Shown here: positions 1 to 18,590 of the stretch, one piece after another
Numbering within the stretch: position 1 is the stretch's first letter
How the letters are laid out: every line of letters begins with the position of its first letter
Assembly (NCBI RefSeq): GCF_040939455.1
Contig: NC_134119.1
Location: 71,937,381 to 72,001,380 of the forward strand
Direction: 5' to 3'
DNA from: Microcebus murinus
Lineage: Eukaryota > Chordata > Mammalia > Primates > Cheirogaleidae
DNA length: 64,000 nt
The notes under the pieces: generated by a model
Told to the model about the DNA's origin: nothing
Database searches by the model: none
What the model saw: the letters and a program-made list of their open reading frames with translations, nothing else
Position numbers and translations under genes: made by a program

Positions 1-1135
1 AGATATATTCTTAGTTAGGTATTTATGGATGGAAATATGTGTCTGGGATTTGCTTCAAAATAATCTAGTGTTGGAGGCTGGAAGCAGGTGTGGATAGATT
101 AAAATATAAAATACTGTCAACCAAGCTGAGAGTGATTGGTGCATGTGTGAAATGTAGCATTTCATTATATTATATTCTTTACCCTTGTATATTTGAAATT
201 TTCTATAATAAAAACAAACAAGGTTGCTGTTTGCTAGCTTGGTAGAAGAAAAAAAAAACAACAAGATCACTCATTATCTCATAATGAAAAGTCTCTGAGG
301 TGGGTTTAAGCAATGTTGATTAAGTGGCTCAAGGAGGATTCCATCACTGACTCCAGTTCTTTCCATCTTTCTGCTCTGCCATTCTCAGTATGTTGATGTT
401 GCCTCCTGGGCTGGCTTCCTCATGGTGCTGGCATGATTGTGACAGTTCCACATATCACATGCAGACAACACTGCCCAGAGCCAACAAAAGGGGACACACT
501 GCTGTCTTCTGTCCATTTTTAAGACTGAAGGAAACTTTCCCAGAAACCCCCAGCAGACTTATTTCTCCTTGGCCAGAATGCCCTTGCTAATCAATCACAC
601 AGGAAAAGGCCTGAGACCACTCTGATTAGCTTAAAACCTAAGATCTCCTTTTGGGAGTTAAATAGATTGTAGACTTCCTGGAAGAATCTACAAATTGCAG
701 GGCCATGTTAGCCATGTATGAAATAATCAACTAAAAAGGTGATGGCTGTTGAGTAAAGCCATTGATCAGGTCAGCCCCAGGAGGGTCAAGGCAAGGAAGG
801 CTGGTTACAGATACTCGAGCAGGTCCAGAATGCTTCCCGCTTGTCTGGCAGAAGTAACAATGTTTCCTTGTGGTCTCCCTCCTTGAAGAGCCAGGACTGG
901 ACGCAGGTGGTATGTCTCACACTCCTAGCCGACAGCACAATGAGATTGAATAGACCACTGATGGCCATACCATATACAATAATAGAACTCTAACCCACAA
1001 CCTCTGCAGCAGTAGGCCCCAAACAGTCAGCGCTCGGTCACTTAACTACCAGCTTCCCTATTTTTTTGTCCATGTCCCACCTAGGAGCAATCAGAGAAAG
1101 CCAAATATGCTTCCCGGAGCAATCACATAGGATGA
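1..1135. other. Upstream flank, no gene seen
   Basis: AT-rich non-coding DNA leading up to the first CpG island. Short open frames on both strands have no splice context or recognisable domain, and I see no recognisable repeat of good quality. It is probably the distal upstream region of the first zinc-finger gene. Confidence 0.5.
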
Positions 1136-1139
1136 GTCG

Positions 1140-2170
1140 CTTCTAGTTAGCGTGCTTCCAACGTCCCCCTCAACGCACTCCGACCGGGGCACGCCCGGCC
1201 TGTCCTTTTTGCCACTGCGAAGCGTTCCCACTCCCTTGCCTGCCTCTGAGTCTTTGCCGACGCAAGGGGAGGAGGTGGGCGCCCTTGCGCCTCGGGCTCT
1301 GAGTAGGCAGCCCCGGGAGGCTCTCATCTGGCCGTCTCGGTCTCGTCCTACGCCGGTCAGGGCGCTGCAAGACCCCACCAGAAACGGCCACGCCAGCCCC
1401 GTCCAGACACGACCTCGACGCCGGCCGCGACCTCCATATTCTCGGCCTCGGCCGCCGCCTGCTCCCGGGGGCCAGCGGGACAGGCGCGCCGCGGGGAAGA
1501 GCTGCGGATAGCCAACTTCCCAACCCTCTGCAGCCGAACGGAAAAACTGCAGCACCTCCTTGTAGCCGGCCTCTAGCTCTCGCCCACTTCGGCCTAGCCG
1601 CAGCCGCCAGAGCAACGGCCGTGGGCGCGCGGCCTCCTGGGAGTTGTGGTTCGTTACGCCGAGCGAGGCACTTCCGCCGCCCACCGGAAGCGCCGCCCTT
1701 CCCCGGCGCGGGCGAGGGCGCGCCTGATTTCCGAGGCTGGCAAGTTTTTCCCGGTTAGCTGTGCGCACAGTGAAGGGAGGACTGGGCCAGACCCACCCGA
1801 AGTGACCCGGGCCGCGCCGGGGGAGCGTCCCCCTGGCTGCTCCTAGGCCCGGCCGGGGTTGGTCTGGTGGACGCTGTTCCCCGCAGAGGCGGTCCTAGGG
1901 ATCTGGCGGCAGTACCTTGTCAGCCCCCAGCTGATGTTGGGGTTTCAGGCCGGCGTACGAGGACCCGAGGGCTGTGTACCCGGGCTGGCCTCTCATGTCC
2001 CCTTTTATCTCCCTCAGTTCATCGTCCGGTCTCACCCCGGGGAGGCGCACCGTGCACCAGGTGGTGGCCAAGAGCCTCCTGGCAGCGGCAACACGCGAGT
2101 GAGGCCTACTGCACCCCACCGGCATCCCAGCTCCAGGCCGTGGACCTCGAACTCAGTTTGAAGGAAAAGT
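1140..2170 (+). promoter_or_regulatory. CpG-island promoter, likely for the ZNF544-like gene
   Basis: This stretch is strongly GC-rich and full of CpG, unlike its flanks. It holds facing ETS-type sites (CTTCCG near 1671 and CCGGAAG near 1683-1690) and a GGGAGTTGTGGTT motif near 1638 that resembles the ZNF143/SBS class often found at housekeeping and KRAB-ZNF promoters. There is no TATA box at an obvious start. The next plus-strand coding exon is the KRAB gene whose ATG is at 13492, so a first non-coding exon here is the simplest reading, but I cannot fix its 3' splice site: several GT candidates exist between 2097 and 2170. Long open frames on both strands here are a by-product of high GC. 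The island could also fire divergently. Confidence 0.7.
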
Positions 2171-2199
2171 ACGTGTTTTCCATGTGAACAAATGATTAA

Positions 2200-3172
2200 G
2201 GCTAATCTAGGCAGAGCGGTGGCAACTGGGGTGTTGGAGGCCTGTACTGGTTGAGTGTTGTTGATGTGCCTGAGTTAGGGACTGCAGAAGTGAGCAGGAT
2301 GGTGTGTGTGTGGAGAGAACAGGGACGTTGTGATCTGTGAATGAAAGACCAGGGTTCCATTTGTGCTCTGGCGAGACTCGATGGGACCTTACAAGGCAGT
2401 GCTACTGAGGAAGGCACAGGGTTGGATTTTAAAGAGCTTAAGAAGAGAGAGAAGCATCTGGTTGTGGAAATAACTCAATGTAAGGAGGGATGCCCAGGGA
2501 AGAGAAAGAGCTGAAGAAGACTCTTTGTTTCTGTTTCCAGCATGGAGCCAGTGTGGAGGTCACAGTGCAAGGGAGATGAGGAATTCCTGGTCAGTCTTTG
2601 TGTGGAGTTGAGGAGCTGTGGGTGACATGGCTTGATGTGGAGGAGGGGATGGCAGTGGCTGGAAGCCTAGGAGGTCTAGACTGGACATGAAGTCCCAGCC
2701 CTGCAGCCAGAGGGATCCTTCCAGACCAGTCCCCTCCCAGGTCCATCATGAGGAAAGGAAGGGGAGTTTTATGTCCAGATACAATCATTATGACTAAATC
2801 TATTGTGTCTCTTCTGCATGTCAGCACAGTGTTAAGCTCTGTAAATGCAACTTATTTAATCCTTCCAGCGTCCTCATGAGGCAGGGCTTGTAAATGAGGA
2901 AACTGAGGCCTCTGTAGGTGAGGAAACAGGAGGCCTATTCAGGGTCTTGCAGTGGCAGGTGGTGGAATCAGGACCTTGAAAGCAGGTCCTGCAGAGTGAT
3001 CCCAGCCCTCACCCCTGGATACCTCCAGACAAAGAAGGACAAGGTCAGAGGGCAGACATAGACACAGGCAGTGTGGGATTCCCCAGAGTCAGCCAGAAGC
3101 AGCAGGACAAGATAGTATCACATAGTTCTTGGGCAGCCTTTTTGGGTGTTGTGTACATTTGTGCGTGCGCGC

Positions 3173-3207
<35 letters not shown>

Positions 3208-4320
3208 TGCCTGTCTGTGCTCAGGGGTGAGAGGGTAGGGAATGGATGGGCAGGGTAAAGAGGGGGAGACTAGGAAAGTTGTTCCTCCGTCAGGGGCTCA
3301 GCTGAGAGGAAGAGGGAGGGGGGTTGGGTACAGGGATGTGGATTCCTCTTGACCAGAAGGAAAAATTCTCACCTCAAAAGTTGAGGGGAGCTGCTAGGAC
3401 AAGTGCAGGCCTGGTGGAGTTTGTGCTCTAGGAAGTTGGCAGAGTCTACGGAATTAAGAGGCAGGTTTGTCTGCACAGAGAGGGCAGTGGTAGGAGGCGC
3501 TGGATTGGGAGTGCGAGCATGGGCAGCTGTAAGGGGATGGAGATTGAGTGGATATTGATGTTCCTAAAGTCTCATACCACCCAGGACTCAGAAACCCACA
3601 GGGGTAGACAGAAAGGGTAGTCAGAACATGAGGCAGACTGCACAGGGTGACCAGGTCAGAGAGACCAAGAGGTGGACCTGGGGCCAAGGATGCCAGGAAA
3701 GAGATAGGGCAGTGGGGTGGGTTGGGGTCTGATGGAGGTGTGGCAGTGTGCTTAGGGCCACAGACTGCGAGCTTTCAACTTCCTACTCCACAGCCATGAG
3801 GCCTTAATTAAGTTTTCTCAAGCTTTTTCTGCCTCAGTTTCCTCATCCACTATACAGGGAAAATACTGATAATTGCCTTTGTGGGGTTGCAAGGAGAATC
3901 AAATTCATGAATTCAGTCAAAGAACAGGGTGCAGTGCCTGGTCCATAGGAGGTACAGCCTAAGAGGTCATGGATTCTGAGGGGCAGGAAGTGCAGGGCAG
4001 TAGGCTGTAGTCATAGGCCCCACTGGGTTTTAGTTCATGTGTCTTTAATGCAGAGCAGCTTTTCACATTTATCAGCTTTGCAGTTTATTTTATTGTGAAC
4101 TGCCTGTTTGTCACTGTCTGTCACTTGCTCTTCTTTCTCACAAGTCTTTATTTTCATTAAAGAAGCTTAAATATAATTTTGTCTTGTTCAAAAAATAATT
4201 CTGTTGGTTGAGAATTCTTACAAGAAAAAATAATTCTGGTGGTATTTTTTATTGAATTTACAGATTAAATTTAGGGAGAATTAACCTCTTTTTAAGATAA
4301 TATTTGATGTCTAAATCCAA
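2200..4320. other. Intron/flank with two old MIR copies
   Basis: Non-coding. MIR-like sequence is recognisable near 2825-2990 (with the typical 'gaggaaactgaggc' core) and near 3745-3965 ('tgcctcagtttcctcat' core, opposite strand). The rest shows nothing I can name. Confidence 0.5.
3161..3207. repeat. (GT)n microsatellite
   Basis: An imperfect GTGCGC start runs into about 15 uninterrupted GT units. Confidence 0.9.
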
Positions 4321-4324
4321 GAGC

Positions 4325-5070
<746 letters not shown>

Positions 5071-5230
5071 TTATAAAATATAAAAGAAACACATGCTTTT
5101 AGATGCAAGTAACATTTCTGAAAAGATATGCAGTAATTCACAGCATTGCCTTTTGGAAATGAGACAGTATTTGGCCTTTTCATCTTTCACTTTTGTTTTT
5201 TATATAATGAATATGATATTTTTGTAACTT

Positions 5231-5570
<340 letters not shown>

Positions 5571-5652
5571 AACTTTTAAGAAATTTAAAATTAAAAACTT
5601 GTTAACATTTCTCATGAATATTATTTGTTGAAAAACTTACTTTAAAGGCTTT

Positions 5653-5690
5653 GGCTGGGTGCAGTGGCTTCCACCTGTAATCCACAGATT
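5653..5690 (+). mobile_element. Alu 5' fragment
   Basis: Only the first ~35 bp of an Alu ('ggctgggtgcagtggctt...cctgtaatcc') is present. Confidence 0.6.
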
Positions 5691-5987
5691 GGTTGACACT
5701 TGCCATTGAGTGTTTAGGCTGCATCCATATATTTTTTTCCACTACCATGTGATTAACATCTTTATTCTTATATTCTATCTTTTTGGTGATGGGATTTCTA
5801 GACTTGAGGTCTTGATTCAGGTGGTTTTATGTGTTGCCAAGCTATTTTTCATTTGTACCAGCTTCCCTTCCCAGCAGCTCTCATCACCCCATTCAGCCTG
5901 CATTTGGGGTTCTTGTTTCTTTTTGGTAAGGTGAGGCAGCTTCTCAGGTGTTTGTTTACTCAGTTGTGACTTGGGCTTTTGGACTCC

Positions 5988-6581
<594 letters not shown>

Positions 6582-6744
6582 GACTCCTTCACATTTATCT
6601 GTTACTGACTTTTACAGGAAAATAATGAGATAGAAAAGCCCTCCTAGAGCTTTTCTAGCCTCAGCTCACCCATTTCTCAAAACAAATCATAAAGAGATGA
6701 AAGAAATAAATGAAAAAGGCACCCAGCAGAAAAGCTGCTGGGCT

Positions 6745-6832
6745 TCAGAACTATTAGAGAATAAGATTCTGTTGTTTTAAGCTATCAATTTTATTAGATT
6801 TGTTACAGGTGCCGTAGGACACTAATACACTG
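6745..6832 (+). mobile_element. MLT1-type LTR end (ERVL-MaLR)
   Basis: The 'tgttgttttaagc ... ggacactaatac' signature is the 3' end of an MLT1 LTR in plus orientation. The 5' part is not clear. Confidence 0.6.
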
Positions 6833-7130
6833 GCCAAGCAGCTTGCTCGTCCCTGGCAGCATTTGCCAACGAGTTTTTCAGCAAGCAGGGTTGGGGCACT
6901 GTGGCTCTAATTTATTGGGGCAGTGTCTCTGGTGCAGCCCAGCCTGGAAAATGGCTCATCTCTCAAGCCACAGGAGCCAGACTCTGGCCCCCATCAGCTT
7001 CCTAAAGGGCCACTGCAAGCCACAGGTGGAGGACCATACCCACCATCACTTTGCTTTGCCTCCTGTTCCTCATCCATGGAGAGATGTTCATGCTGCTTTT
7101 TATCCTCCTTGTGTTTCTTACGTGCTTTCT

Positions 7131-7638
<508 letters not shown>

Positions 7639-7796
7639 TCTTATGTACTTTCTTTTTGTATTTTAAATGTGGTTGGAACAGAGTTCAGTGTTCACCTCAG
7701 TGTGTGAACTTATACCAGAAGCCCAGAGCTTCATTTGCATGGCCTCTAATTGGCTTGGGAGCAGACTTAGCAAGATGAGGAGCATGCTTGTGAATG

Positions 7797-8970
<1,174 letters not shown>

Positions 8971-9233
8971 TCTTGTGGGAAAATTAGGACTTTCACTCAA
9001 GGGCAGTGGGAAGCTGGCATTCCAAAGGGTAATGTGATACAAGCTTTTCTCTGTAGTGGTCCCTGTGGCTTTCTGGGAGAAAAGAAAGAAGGAGCCAGGA
9101 TCCTTCCAAACTACTGTGGTAAACCCAGCAAGAAACAGTGACAGGGCCAGGCATTGGGGGCCAGGTGTGTGCAGCAGCTGAAGGTGCTTAAAAGGTGGGT
9201 CCCAGCTCTTTGTGACTGATAGAGTGTCAGGGG

Positions 9234-10180
<947 letters not shown>

Positions 10181-11038
10181 GAAGGCCTGCAGCAGGAGTC
10201 AGGGAGGACTTCCAGTGTCCCTGCTCAGCCCCCGTGGGCAGACCCCTTGGGATACACCTCTCACCCTGGATATATACGGGTTTCTGGCGCAGTTTCTCAT
10301 CCACCTACCTATGTGTCAGGATCACTGTGGTGACATCAGACCCACCTGACCTTCTCCCCATCTCAACATCCTTTGCCAGGTTTCCGAAGTCCCTTTTGCC
10401 ACGTGAGGCAGCATTCTCATATTCACAGGTTCTAGGGGTTAGGATGCAAGCCGTTCCTCACCAGCCATAGTCATGGTAAAAAAATGACCGCAGAGCCCTG
10501 ATCAGTGTACAGAAGGAGGGTCAGTGGTGGCGGTCAAAGGAGGGCAGTCTGCCAGAGCAGGTAGACACAGGTTTGGTGGTGGTGTGGTAGGGGGTGGCCT
10601 TCTGCGTGGGCTCTTTTTCTGGTACATGGGAGATACTTCTGAGGGTTTGCTCAGAGGTTATCTCCCAGCTATAGGTCAAGGGCCACACCTTTCATTGGAG
10701 TGTGCAGGATTTGGACAGCCCAGGCCTGCTGCATCAGCCCTCCACTGCACACTCCCTGTGATAGGTGTGTGACTTACCTGTGGCCATTCCAGCATCGTAG
10801 ATGCAGGGAGCTTCCTTTTGGGGGTAGGGGTCATTTTGAGGAAGTCTGATGTTGAGGGTTAGGTAAATGTATACTCAACACCAACTCTACAGGCTTGCAA
10901 GTTAAACATTTTGTCACAGGTTTATGTTATGTGTTAGACATTTTTTAGTGGTGTGTTAATGTTCCTGTCTCCACCCTCCCCCACCTCCCCCCAACTTGTT
11001 ATCTGATAGCAATTCTAATCATTCTGCATTCAGTTCCT

Positions 11039-11410
<372 letters not shown>

Positions 11411-11523
11411 TTAAGTGTGCTGGCCCTGGCACTGAGGTTGGAGGATACTGTCCCTGTATTATGAAGTCTTTTCTGTTTCAGCATTGACTTCACTGTTCAG
11501 CCCCCTCTCTCTTTTTCTTTTAG

Positions 11524-11922
11524 TTATTCTTGGAAGACTTGAGTCCTCTGTTTGCCTGAAGAATGTTAGGTGTCTGTTCTGAAGAGGGATTGAGACCTGC
11601 CATGAAACTTGTGCCCAGAGGGGAGAGTGTCCCTATGGAATTAAGTTTAGGAAAGGAGTTCTCAGACCCCAGAAGAATTTGAGAACAATAGAGTTCTCAC
11701 AGAAGATTGCCCAGGAAATGAATAGTCACTGGGGCAATGTGGTGCCAACAGCCACAAGTGTTCAGGCTGCTTTAGGCCCTGGCCCAGTTTGGACACTCGT
11801 CTTGGTCAGAAGTTGTTCCCCAACAGCCTGTGGGAGCTCAGGACCTGAATGACCTCAGCACCTGGACAGCTACCAAGAGGGGCGATTGGTGGAAGAGGTT
11901 TCCCAAGCCTTCCAAGTGAAAG
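11524..11922 (+). other. Candidate 5'-UTR exon of the ZNF544-like gene
   Basis: A pyrimidine-rich acceptor (ctctctttttcttttag) precedes 11524 and a strong donor (AAAG|GTGAGAA) follows 11922. The 399 bp between have no long open frame, as expected for an untranslated exon between the CpG island and the ATG exon. The evidence is splice signals and position only. Confidence 0.35.
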
Positions 11923-12408
11923 GTGAGAACTGCCCAGAAAATAAGGCGTGGAAAAAGCAAGATTCCTACAACACATGGCTTGATACTTGATTTTGGGGGG
12001 GGAAATGGGTTTTTTCGAGAATATGGGGCAAGAAAAATGCCAGCATTCAGACCTAGAAGGATAATGAATGTCTGCCTGCAGGAAGTGACAAGTCAGAGTG
12101 TCTGGTGTCTACAGGGGCTCTCCTTATGTGCTCTTGTAGCCCACATGGGAGTTGTCTGCTTATCAAGAGGCTCAGAGTTCAAATTTCTTTCTGAACCGGG
12201 AAGTGCTGGGCTGATAAAAGGCACCCTCGGGTGGAGGTAGGGCGAGTGTGGCTGGTACGAGCAGAGGTGCTGGCATGAGGGGCACCTCTGGGACATCCGG
12301 TCCTCTCGGGTGACCAGTGACTGCAGAGAGGCATGTACACCAGGCAAGGGTGGGGGTCAGAGGTGGGGAAGGGTTTGGTGCAGGAATCGAGGGGTTTCAC
12401 CAGACTCG

Positions 12409-12574
12409 CAGTGGGACAGTGATGTGACTCCAGCCAGGATGTTAGGTGAGCAGGAGTGGGCACATCTGGTGATAGGCTGCCCTGGCAGTGGGGCAGCGAT
12501 GTAACTGCAGCCAGGATGTCAGGTGAGCAGGAGTGGGCACATCTGGTGATAGGCTGCCCTGGCAGTGGGGCAGC
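12409..12574. repeat. 77-bp tandem repeat, about 2.15 copies
   Basis: Unit starts are at 12409, 12486 and 12563. The first two units differ at only a few bases; the third is a 12-bp stub. Each unit carries an AGGTGAGC donor-like sequence. Confidence 0.9.
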
Positions 12575-12758
12575 ATACCAGAACCACCAACTTGGACCAG
12601 GGCAGGACCTGCCTGGACAATACCCCCAAGCCAAGGAGAGGTACTCACGCTGTGCTCCTGGGCACATCATCCCCTCCTTGTCCCTACTCCCCCATTGTTG
12701 TTTTTTTCCTGAAACCACCTCTGGGTTCATTGTGGTCTTTTAAATTGTACAGTTGTTA

Positions 12759-13108
12759 GGCCGGGCGAGGTGGCTCACACCTGTAATCCTAGCACTCTGG
12801 GAGGCCAAAGCGGGAGGATCGCTCAAGGTCAGGACTTCAAAACCAGCCTGAGCAACAGCAAGACCCCATCTCTACTAAAAATAGAAAGAAATTAATTCGC
12901 CAACTAAAAATATATAGAAAAAATGAGCCGGGCATGGTGGCGCATGCCTATAGTCCCAGCTACTCGGGAGGCTGAGGCAGGAGGATCGCTTGAGCCCAGG
13001 AGATTGAGGTTGCTGTGAGCTAGGCTGACGCTACGGCACTCACTCTAGCCTGGGCAACAAAGTGAGACTCTGTCTCAAAAAATAAATAAATAAATTTTAA
13101 AAATAAAT
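12759..13108 (+). mobile_element. AluL
   Basis: Full copy with a tail of AAATAAATAAATTTT. Flanked by 'aaattgtacagt' on both sides. Confidence 0.9.
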
Positions 13109-13432
13109 TGTACAGTGGTTTACACAACCAGCCTCCACCTTGCCTTACTAAGTCTCTTGAAATGGTGAGCCACTCCTTTGCCTGGCTGTGCAGTGGCCGT
13201 GTCTGTGGGCTTGCGGCTATGGTGGCAGCACATCCTGGGTGCTCAGCCTGCACCCAGAGCAACTCAGGTGCACACCCAAGCGTGAGGCCTGTTCTTGCAC
13301 CCGGGGCCCCTTCAGAGCACCTCAGGGCCTCAGCGAAGAAGCAGAGATGGTACCTCTCCTTGACCCAGGTGGGGGTGGTCCCAGGGCATGGGTGCTGAGG
13401 GGCTGAATCCCCCTGCTTGTTCCTCCACCCAG

Positions 13433-13524
13433 CCCAGCCTGCTGAGGACCTCTGCCCTCGTCACAGCAGCCTCTCCAGGTCTCCAGAGGAAATGGAAGCA
13501 CATTCCTGGCCAGGCCCACCCCAG
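13433..13524 (+). pseudogene. ZNF544: ZNF544-like exon with start codon
   Basis: The ATG at 13492 begins 11 codons, MEAHSWPGPPQ, ending in CAG|GTGAGT at 13524 in phase 0. A good acceptor (ccacccag) lies before 13433. The short leader ending PPQ and joining directly to ASVCFE in the KRAB-A exon is the arrangement I know for ZNF544. Upstream bases of this exon are untranslated. Confidence 0.7.
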
Positions 13525-14199
13525 GTGAGTGGGGGGCCTTCGCTCTCCATGCACGAGTGTCCTCAGACATAAAATGGGTCCAGGAATAGCCCCGTCACCC
13601 CCACAGATGAAAACCTCAAGATGCTGGCTGGTGCTTCCTGGTGACACCGCCGGCCTCCCTGCAGGGAAGCACCTTCCTTGTCTCCTGCATGGACAAGCCA
13701 GGAGCTCCTTGTACCAGACCCTGCCTTAGTCTTCTGCACCTGGTTGGCTGGCCCAGGTCTCTGCTTACATATTTTGCTTGTGGTAGTTGCTCACCAGGCC
13801 CCTGAAGGCAGGTGGAGCTGACCTCCGTACCCAAGCAGCCACACCGGGCCCTCAGCCCTCACTGAGACCACTGGTGGTGTCCCCTTGAAGCACCGTAGTC
13901 ACCTGAAGGGTCACCTGTAGTTGGTTCACGGTGCAGCACTTGGGGCGAAATGCAGGGCCCTGACCTCACGAGGATCACAACAGCGGCATCGCCTGGGTGC
14001 CAGGGGGCGGGTGCTCCTCGTGTCCCTTGAGACCGTCCCATGCTGGGGTCTCTTCATAGCCATGTCGTGGCAGCACGTGCCGGAGAAGCTCAAGCATGCA
14101 TCCAGGTGTCTAGCCAGTAAGCTGTGAAGCTGAGACACCAACTCAGGCCCGTCCCCCAAGGTCAGGGCCGATAATCCCTTGCCTGCACGTCTTACAAGT

Positions 14200-14246
14200 A
14201 GGGTCAGCAAGTGTATGTTCTATTCTGTGAAGGGCCAGATGGTGAC
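14200..14246. other. hAT-like fragment
   Basis: 'gggtcagcaa...gaagggccagatgg' matches the end of a Charlie-type hAT MITE; only the end is left. Confidence 0.4.
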
Positions 14247-15233
14247 TACAGTCATTGATCACTTAATGATGGGGATGTGTTCTGAGAAATGCATCATTAG
14301 GCAATTTTATTGTTGTGTGACCATCACAGCATGTACTTAAACCTAGGTGGTACTGCCCTCACCTGTACCTCCTAGGCTGCAAGCCTGTACAGCGTGTTAC
14401 TACAGTAGGTACTGTGGGGAATTGTAACACAGTGGTAAAGTATTTGTGTGTCCAAACATAGAAAAGATATGGTAAAAATACAGTATAAAAGATGATTCTG
14501 AATAGGACCCTTATCATGAATGGAGCTTGAGGAGGGATAGAATTAATCTCTGAGTGAGTGGTGAGTGAATATAAAGGCCTAGGATGTTACTGCACATTCC
14601 TGTAGACCTTATAAACACACCTTGTAAAATATATATAAAACATGTTTAATAATATTCAATGGCAGCTTCTACTAAAAAAAAAAACAAGATAAAAAATAAA
14701 AAAATTTAAAACAACAAAACATTTTTAATAATAAATTAACCTTAGCTTACTGTGTCTTTTTTACTTTGTAAACTTTTTAATCTTGAAGCTTTTTGACTAT
14801 TTCGTAATAACACTTAGCTTAAAACACAAACACAATATACAGCTATACAAAAATATTTTCTTTATATCCTTCCTCTATAAGCTTTTTTCTATTAAAAAAT
14901 ATTTTTTTTTAACATTAAAAAAAATCTGCTACAAACTAAGACACACACACATCAGCTTAGGCCTACATGGGGTCAGGATTGCCAGCCTCACTTTCTTCCA
15001 CCCCCACATCTTACCCCCTAGAAAGTCTTTGCGAGTGATAACACGTGTGAAGTTGTCTCTTAAGATAACAATGCTTCTGGAATACTTCCTGAAGGGCCTG
15101 CCTGAGGCTGTTTTACAGTTAACCTTTTTTTTTTAATGCAGAAGATATACACTGTAAAATAATGACAAAAAAATATCATAAATACATAAACCAGTGTGGT
15201 CGTTTATTATCATTATTATGTGCTGTACTTCTA

Positions 15234-15973
<740 letters not shown>

Positions 15974-16037
15974 TATAGAACTGACAGTGGTAGGTCCTCC
16001 TCCTCTTCCCCTCCCTCTCCCACTGTCCCCTCCCTTT

Positions 16038-16378
<341 letters not shown>

Positions 16379-16414
16379 TGTCCCTCCCTTGAAAAATGTA
16401 GTCTATGCTTAGCT

Positions 16415-16806
16415 ATATTAGTTAGCTCTTGGTGGTGTAACAAAATGTCACAGACTATGTGGCTTAAACAACAAAAATTTATTTTTGCACCATCCTGGAG
16501 GGTGGAAGTCCGAGATAGGTGCCAGCATGGTCAGTGTCAGGTGAGGGCTCTCTTCCTAGCTGGCAGACGGTGATTATCTTGCTGTGCCTTTGCGTGGGGT
16601 GGGACCGGGTAGGGGTGAAGAGAGCGCCCTCTGGTGTCTTTTCCTCTTCTTATCACGTAAGGACATCAGTCTCATTAGATTAGGGCCTCATCCTCAAGAC
16701 CTCATTTAACCTTAATTACCTCCTTAAACGCCCTATCTCCAAATAGTCACATTGGGAGTTACGGCTTCAACGTATGAATTTGGGAGGTCACAATTCAGTC
16801 TGTGGC
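16415..16806 (-). mobile_element. MLT1-type LTR (ERVL-MaLR)
   Basis: The minus strand ends with the MaLR signature (plus-strand 'tattagttagctcttggtggtgtaac'), followed by the usual antisense text to 'acaattcagtctgtggc'. Confidence 0.65.
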
Positions 16807-17034
16807 ATTAGCCTTCTGAAAACACTCCACATCCCAGGTCTGTCCTACGGGCTGTCATTTGCTCATCCCTGATTTAGAGCGAATCCGTGATTTTGTAGGG
16901 AGGCTGGAGGTGGGGATCTCCTAGTGGGGTTTCTGTTATTTCCAGTCCAGACGTCAGGATCACTAGTGTGACTAGCAAAGTAAAAAGTGCACACACTGTG
17001 AACGTGTCCGTTTGGACTTCTGTGATAAGAAATG

Positions 17035-17315
17035 CTGGGCAACTTATAGACAACAGAAATTCCTGCTCGTGCTCTGGAGGCTGGGAAGTCCAGGATTGAA
17101 GTGCCAGCACACTGAGGTGCCACATTCGGTGAGGCCTGCCTTTGTGTAGATGACACCTTCTCTGTGTCTTCACATGGTGGGAGGGGCAGGCAGGTTCCCT
17201 CAAGCCTCTTATAAGGGCATTGCCTCATGAAGATCACACTTCATAACACAATCACATTGGATATTAGTTTCCAACATGGGAATTGGGGCGGCACCAACAT
17301 TTAGACCACAGCCGG
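17035..17315 (-). mobile_element. MaLR LTR fragment
   Basis: Antisense MLT1/MST-like text ('ctggaggctgggaagtccaggatt', 'cttcacatggtgg') lies just upstream of the KRAB-A exon. Confidence 0.5.
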
Positions 17316-17353
17316 AGGCTACACGTGGGCACATGGGCCTGGGTCTGTTTTAG

Positions 17354-17587
<234 letters not shown>

Positions 17588-17734
17588 TAGGCATTGCCAC
17601 TTGTTCTGTCCTGGGGCGGGTCTGTGACTTGTCATCCAGCCAGCAGGGAGTTTCCTAGGCATGGCCTTGGGGGCTGCGACTGGGCTCAGGACCATGCTGT
17701 CTCATTTCTAAGCCTTTGTCTTTCTCCCGACCAG

Positions 17735-17815
17735 GGCTTCTGCTTTCCAAGCTGGAAGTGATCTCCCAGCTGGAACGAGATGACCTGTGCAGGGTGCGGC
17801 AGCCGCCTCCCCGAG
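17735..17815 (+). pseudogene. ZNF544: KRAB B exon of ZNF544-like gene
   Basis: 81 nt between acceptor cccgaccag| and donor CCGAG|GTGAGA. It encodes GLLLSKLEVISQLERDD followed by LCRVRQPPPR, a clear KRAB-B box (the EVISQLE core is intact). Phase 1 in and phase 1 out, so it joins the finger exon at 20520 without loss of frame. Confidence 0.85.
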
Positions 17816-18314
17816 GTGAGAGCAGGCTTTGTGAGAAGCAGCTGAGCAGCTAACAATAAGCCAAGACCTCTCTGTGTTGCCAGGGGTCCAGGAGGGACCT
17901 TTTGGAGGAGCTTCCCTGACACCTGTGGCCTGGCTGAGGCAGCCACATTCCCGTCTTGGTCCACCTGCCCTGAAGGGAATCACATTGTTATCATCAGACA
18001 TTTTTCAGGCATGAGTTTGCACCTAGTCCTGTCTCCCCCTTGGCTGTTACCGCTCAGCTGCCTTGTCTGATTTTCTGGTTTGGGGTCTTCAGACCCTCCC
18101 ATCCTGTCCTCCACCCAGGCCAGCAGCTCTTGGGACCCTTCAGGCCCAGCTGTTGCCCTGTGGTTGAGCATCACCCCTCCTCTGGAAGAACCTGCACATC
18201 CAGAGAGTGGCAACAGCCCCTCCCTCCCAGAAGAATCCTTTCCCGGGTCCATCTTCCCACCTCTTCTCATCCCATGGAGCCTTCTACATCCTAGGGTGCC
18301 ATCCTAACTTGGGT

Positions 18315-18590
18315 GCTTTATTTTCTCAAAGCTTTATCAAGCTATAGTTCACATACCATGTAGGTCACCATTTAGAGGATGTAATTCATGGCCTCTAGTG
18401 CATTCCCAGAGTTGTGGAATCCTCCCCCAGTCGATTTTGGAACATGTTCCTCATCCCAGCTAATTAGGCTTCTTTTCTTAATTGTTTTGTTTTTAATTAA
18501 CAGACCATTTAGCAAAGTGCATCATTTGTATCCTTCACACAACTCTCTTACGTTTTCCCCAGGCTGGAGACATTGAATTTATCTGAATTT
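18315..18590 (-). mobile_element. L1 3' fragment
   Basis: 'agctttatcaagctatagttcacataccatg' is typical old L1 3' text; no open frame. It lies in the intron between the KRAB B and finger exons. Confidence 0.5.

Noticed and set aside
1091..1768. A 225-codon minus-strand open frame over the first CpG island
   Set aside because: Arg/Gly/Pro-rich translation of high-GC DNA with a second overlapping frame of similar length on both strands. No domain, no splice context.
12179..12730. 183-codon minus-strand frame near the 77-bp repeat
   Set aside because: The repeated SPDVPTPAHLTSW peptide comes only from the tandem repeat. No start context or splice signals.
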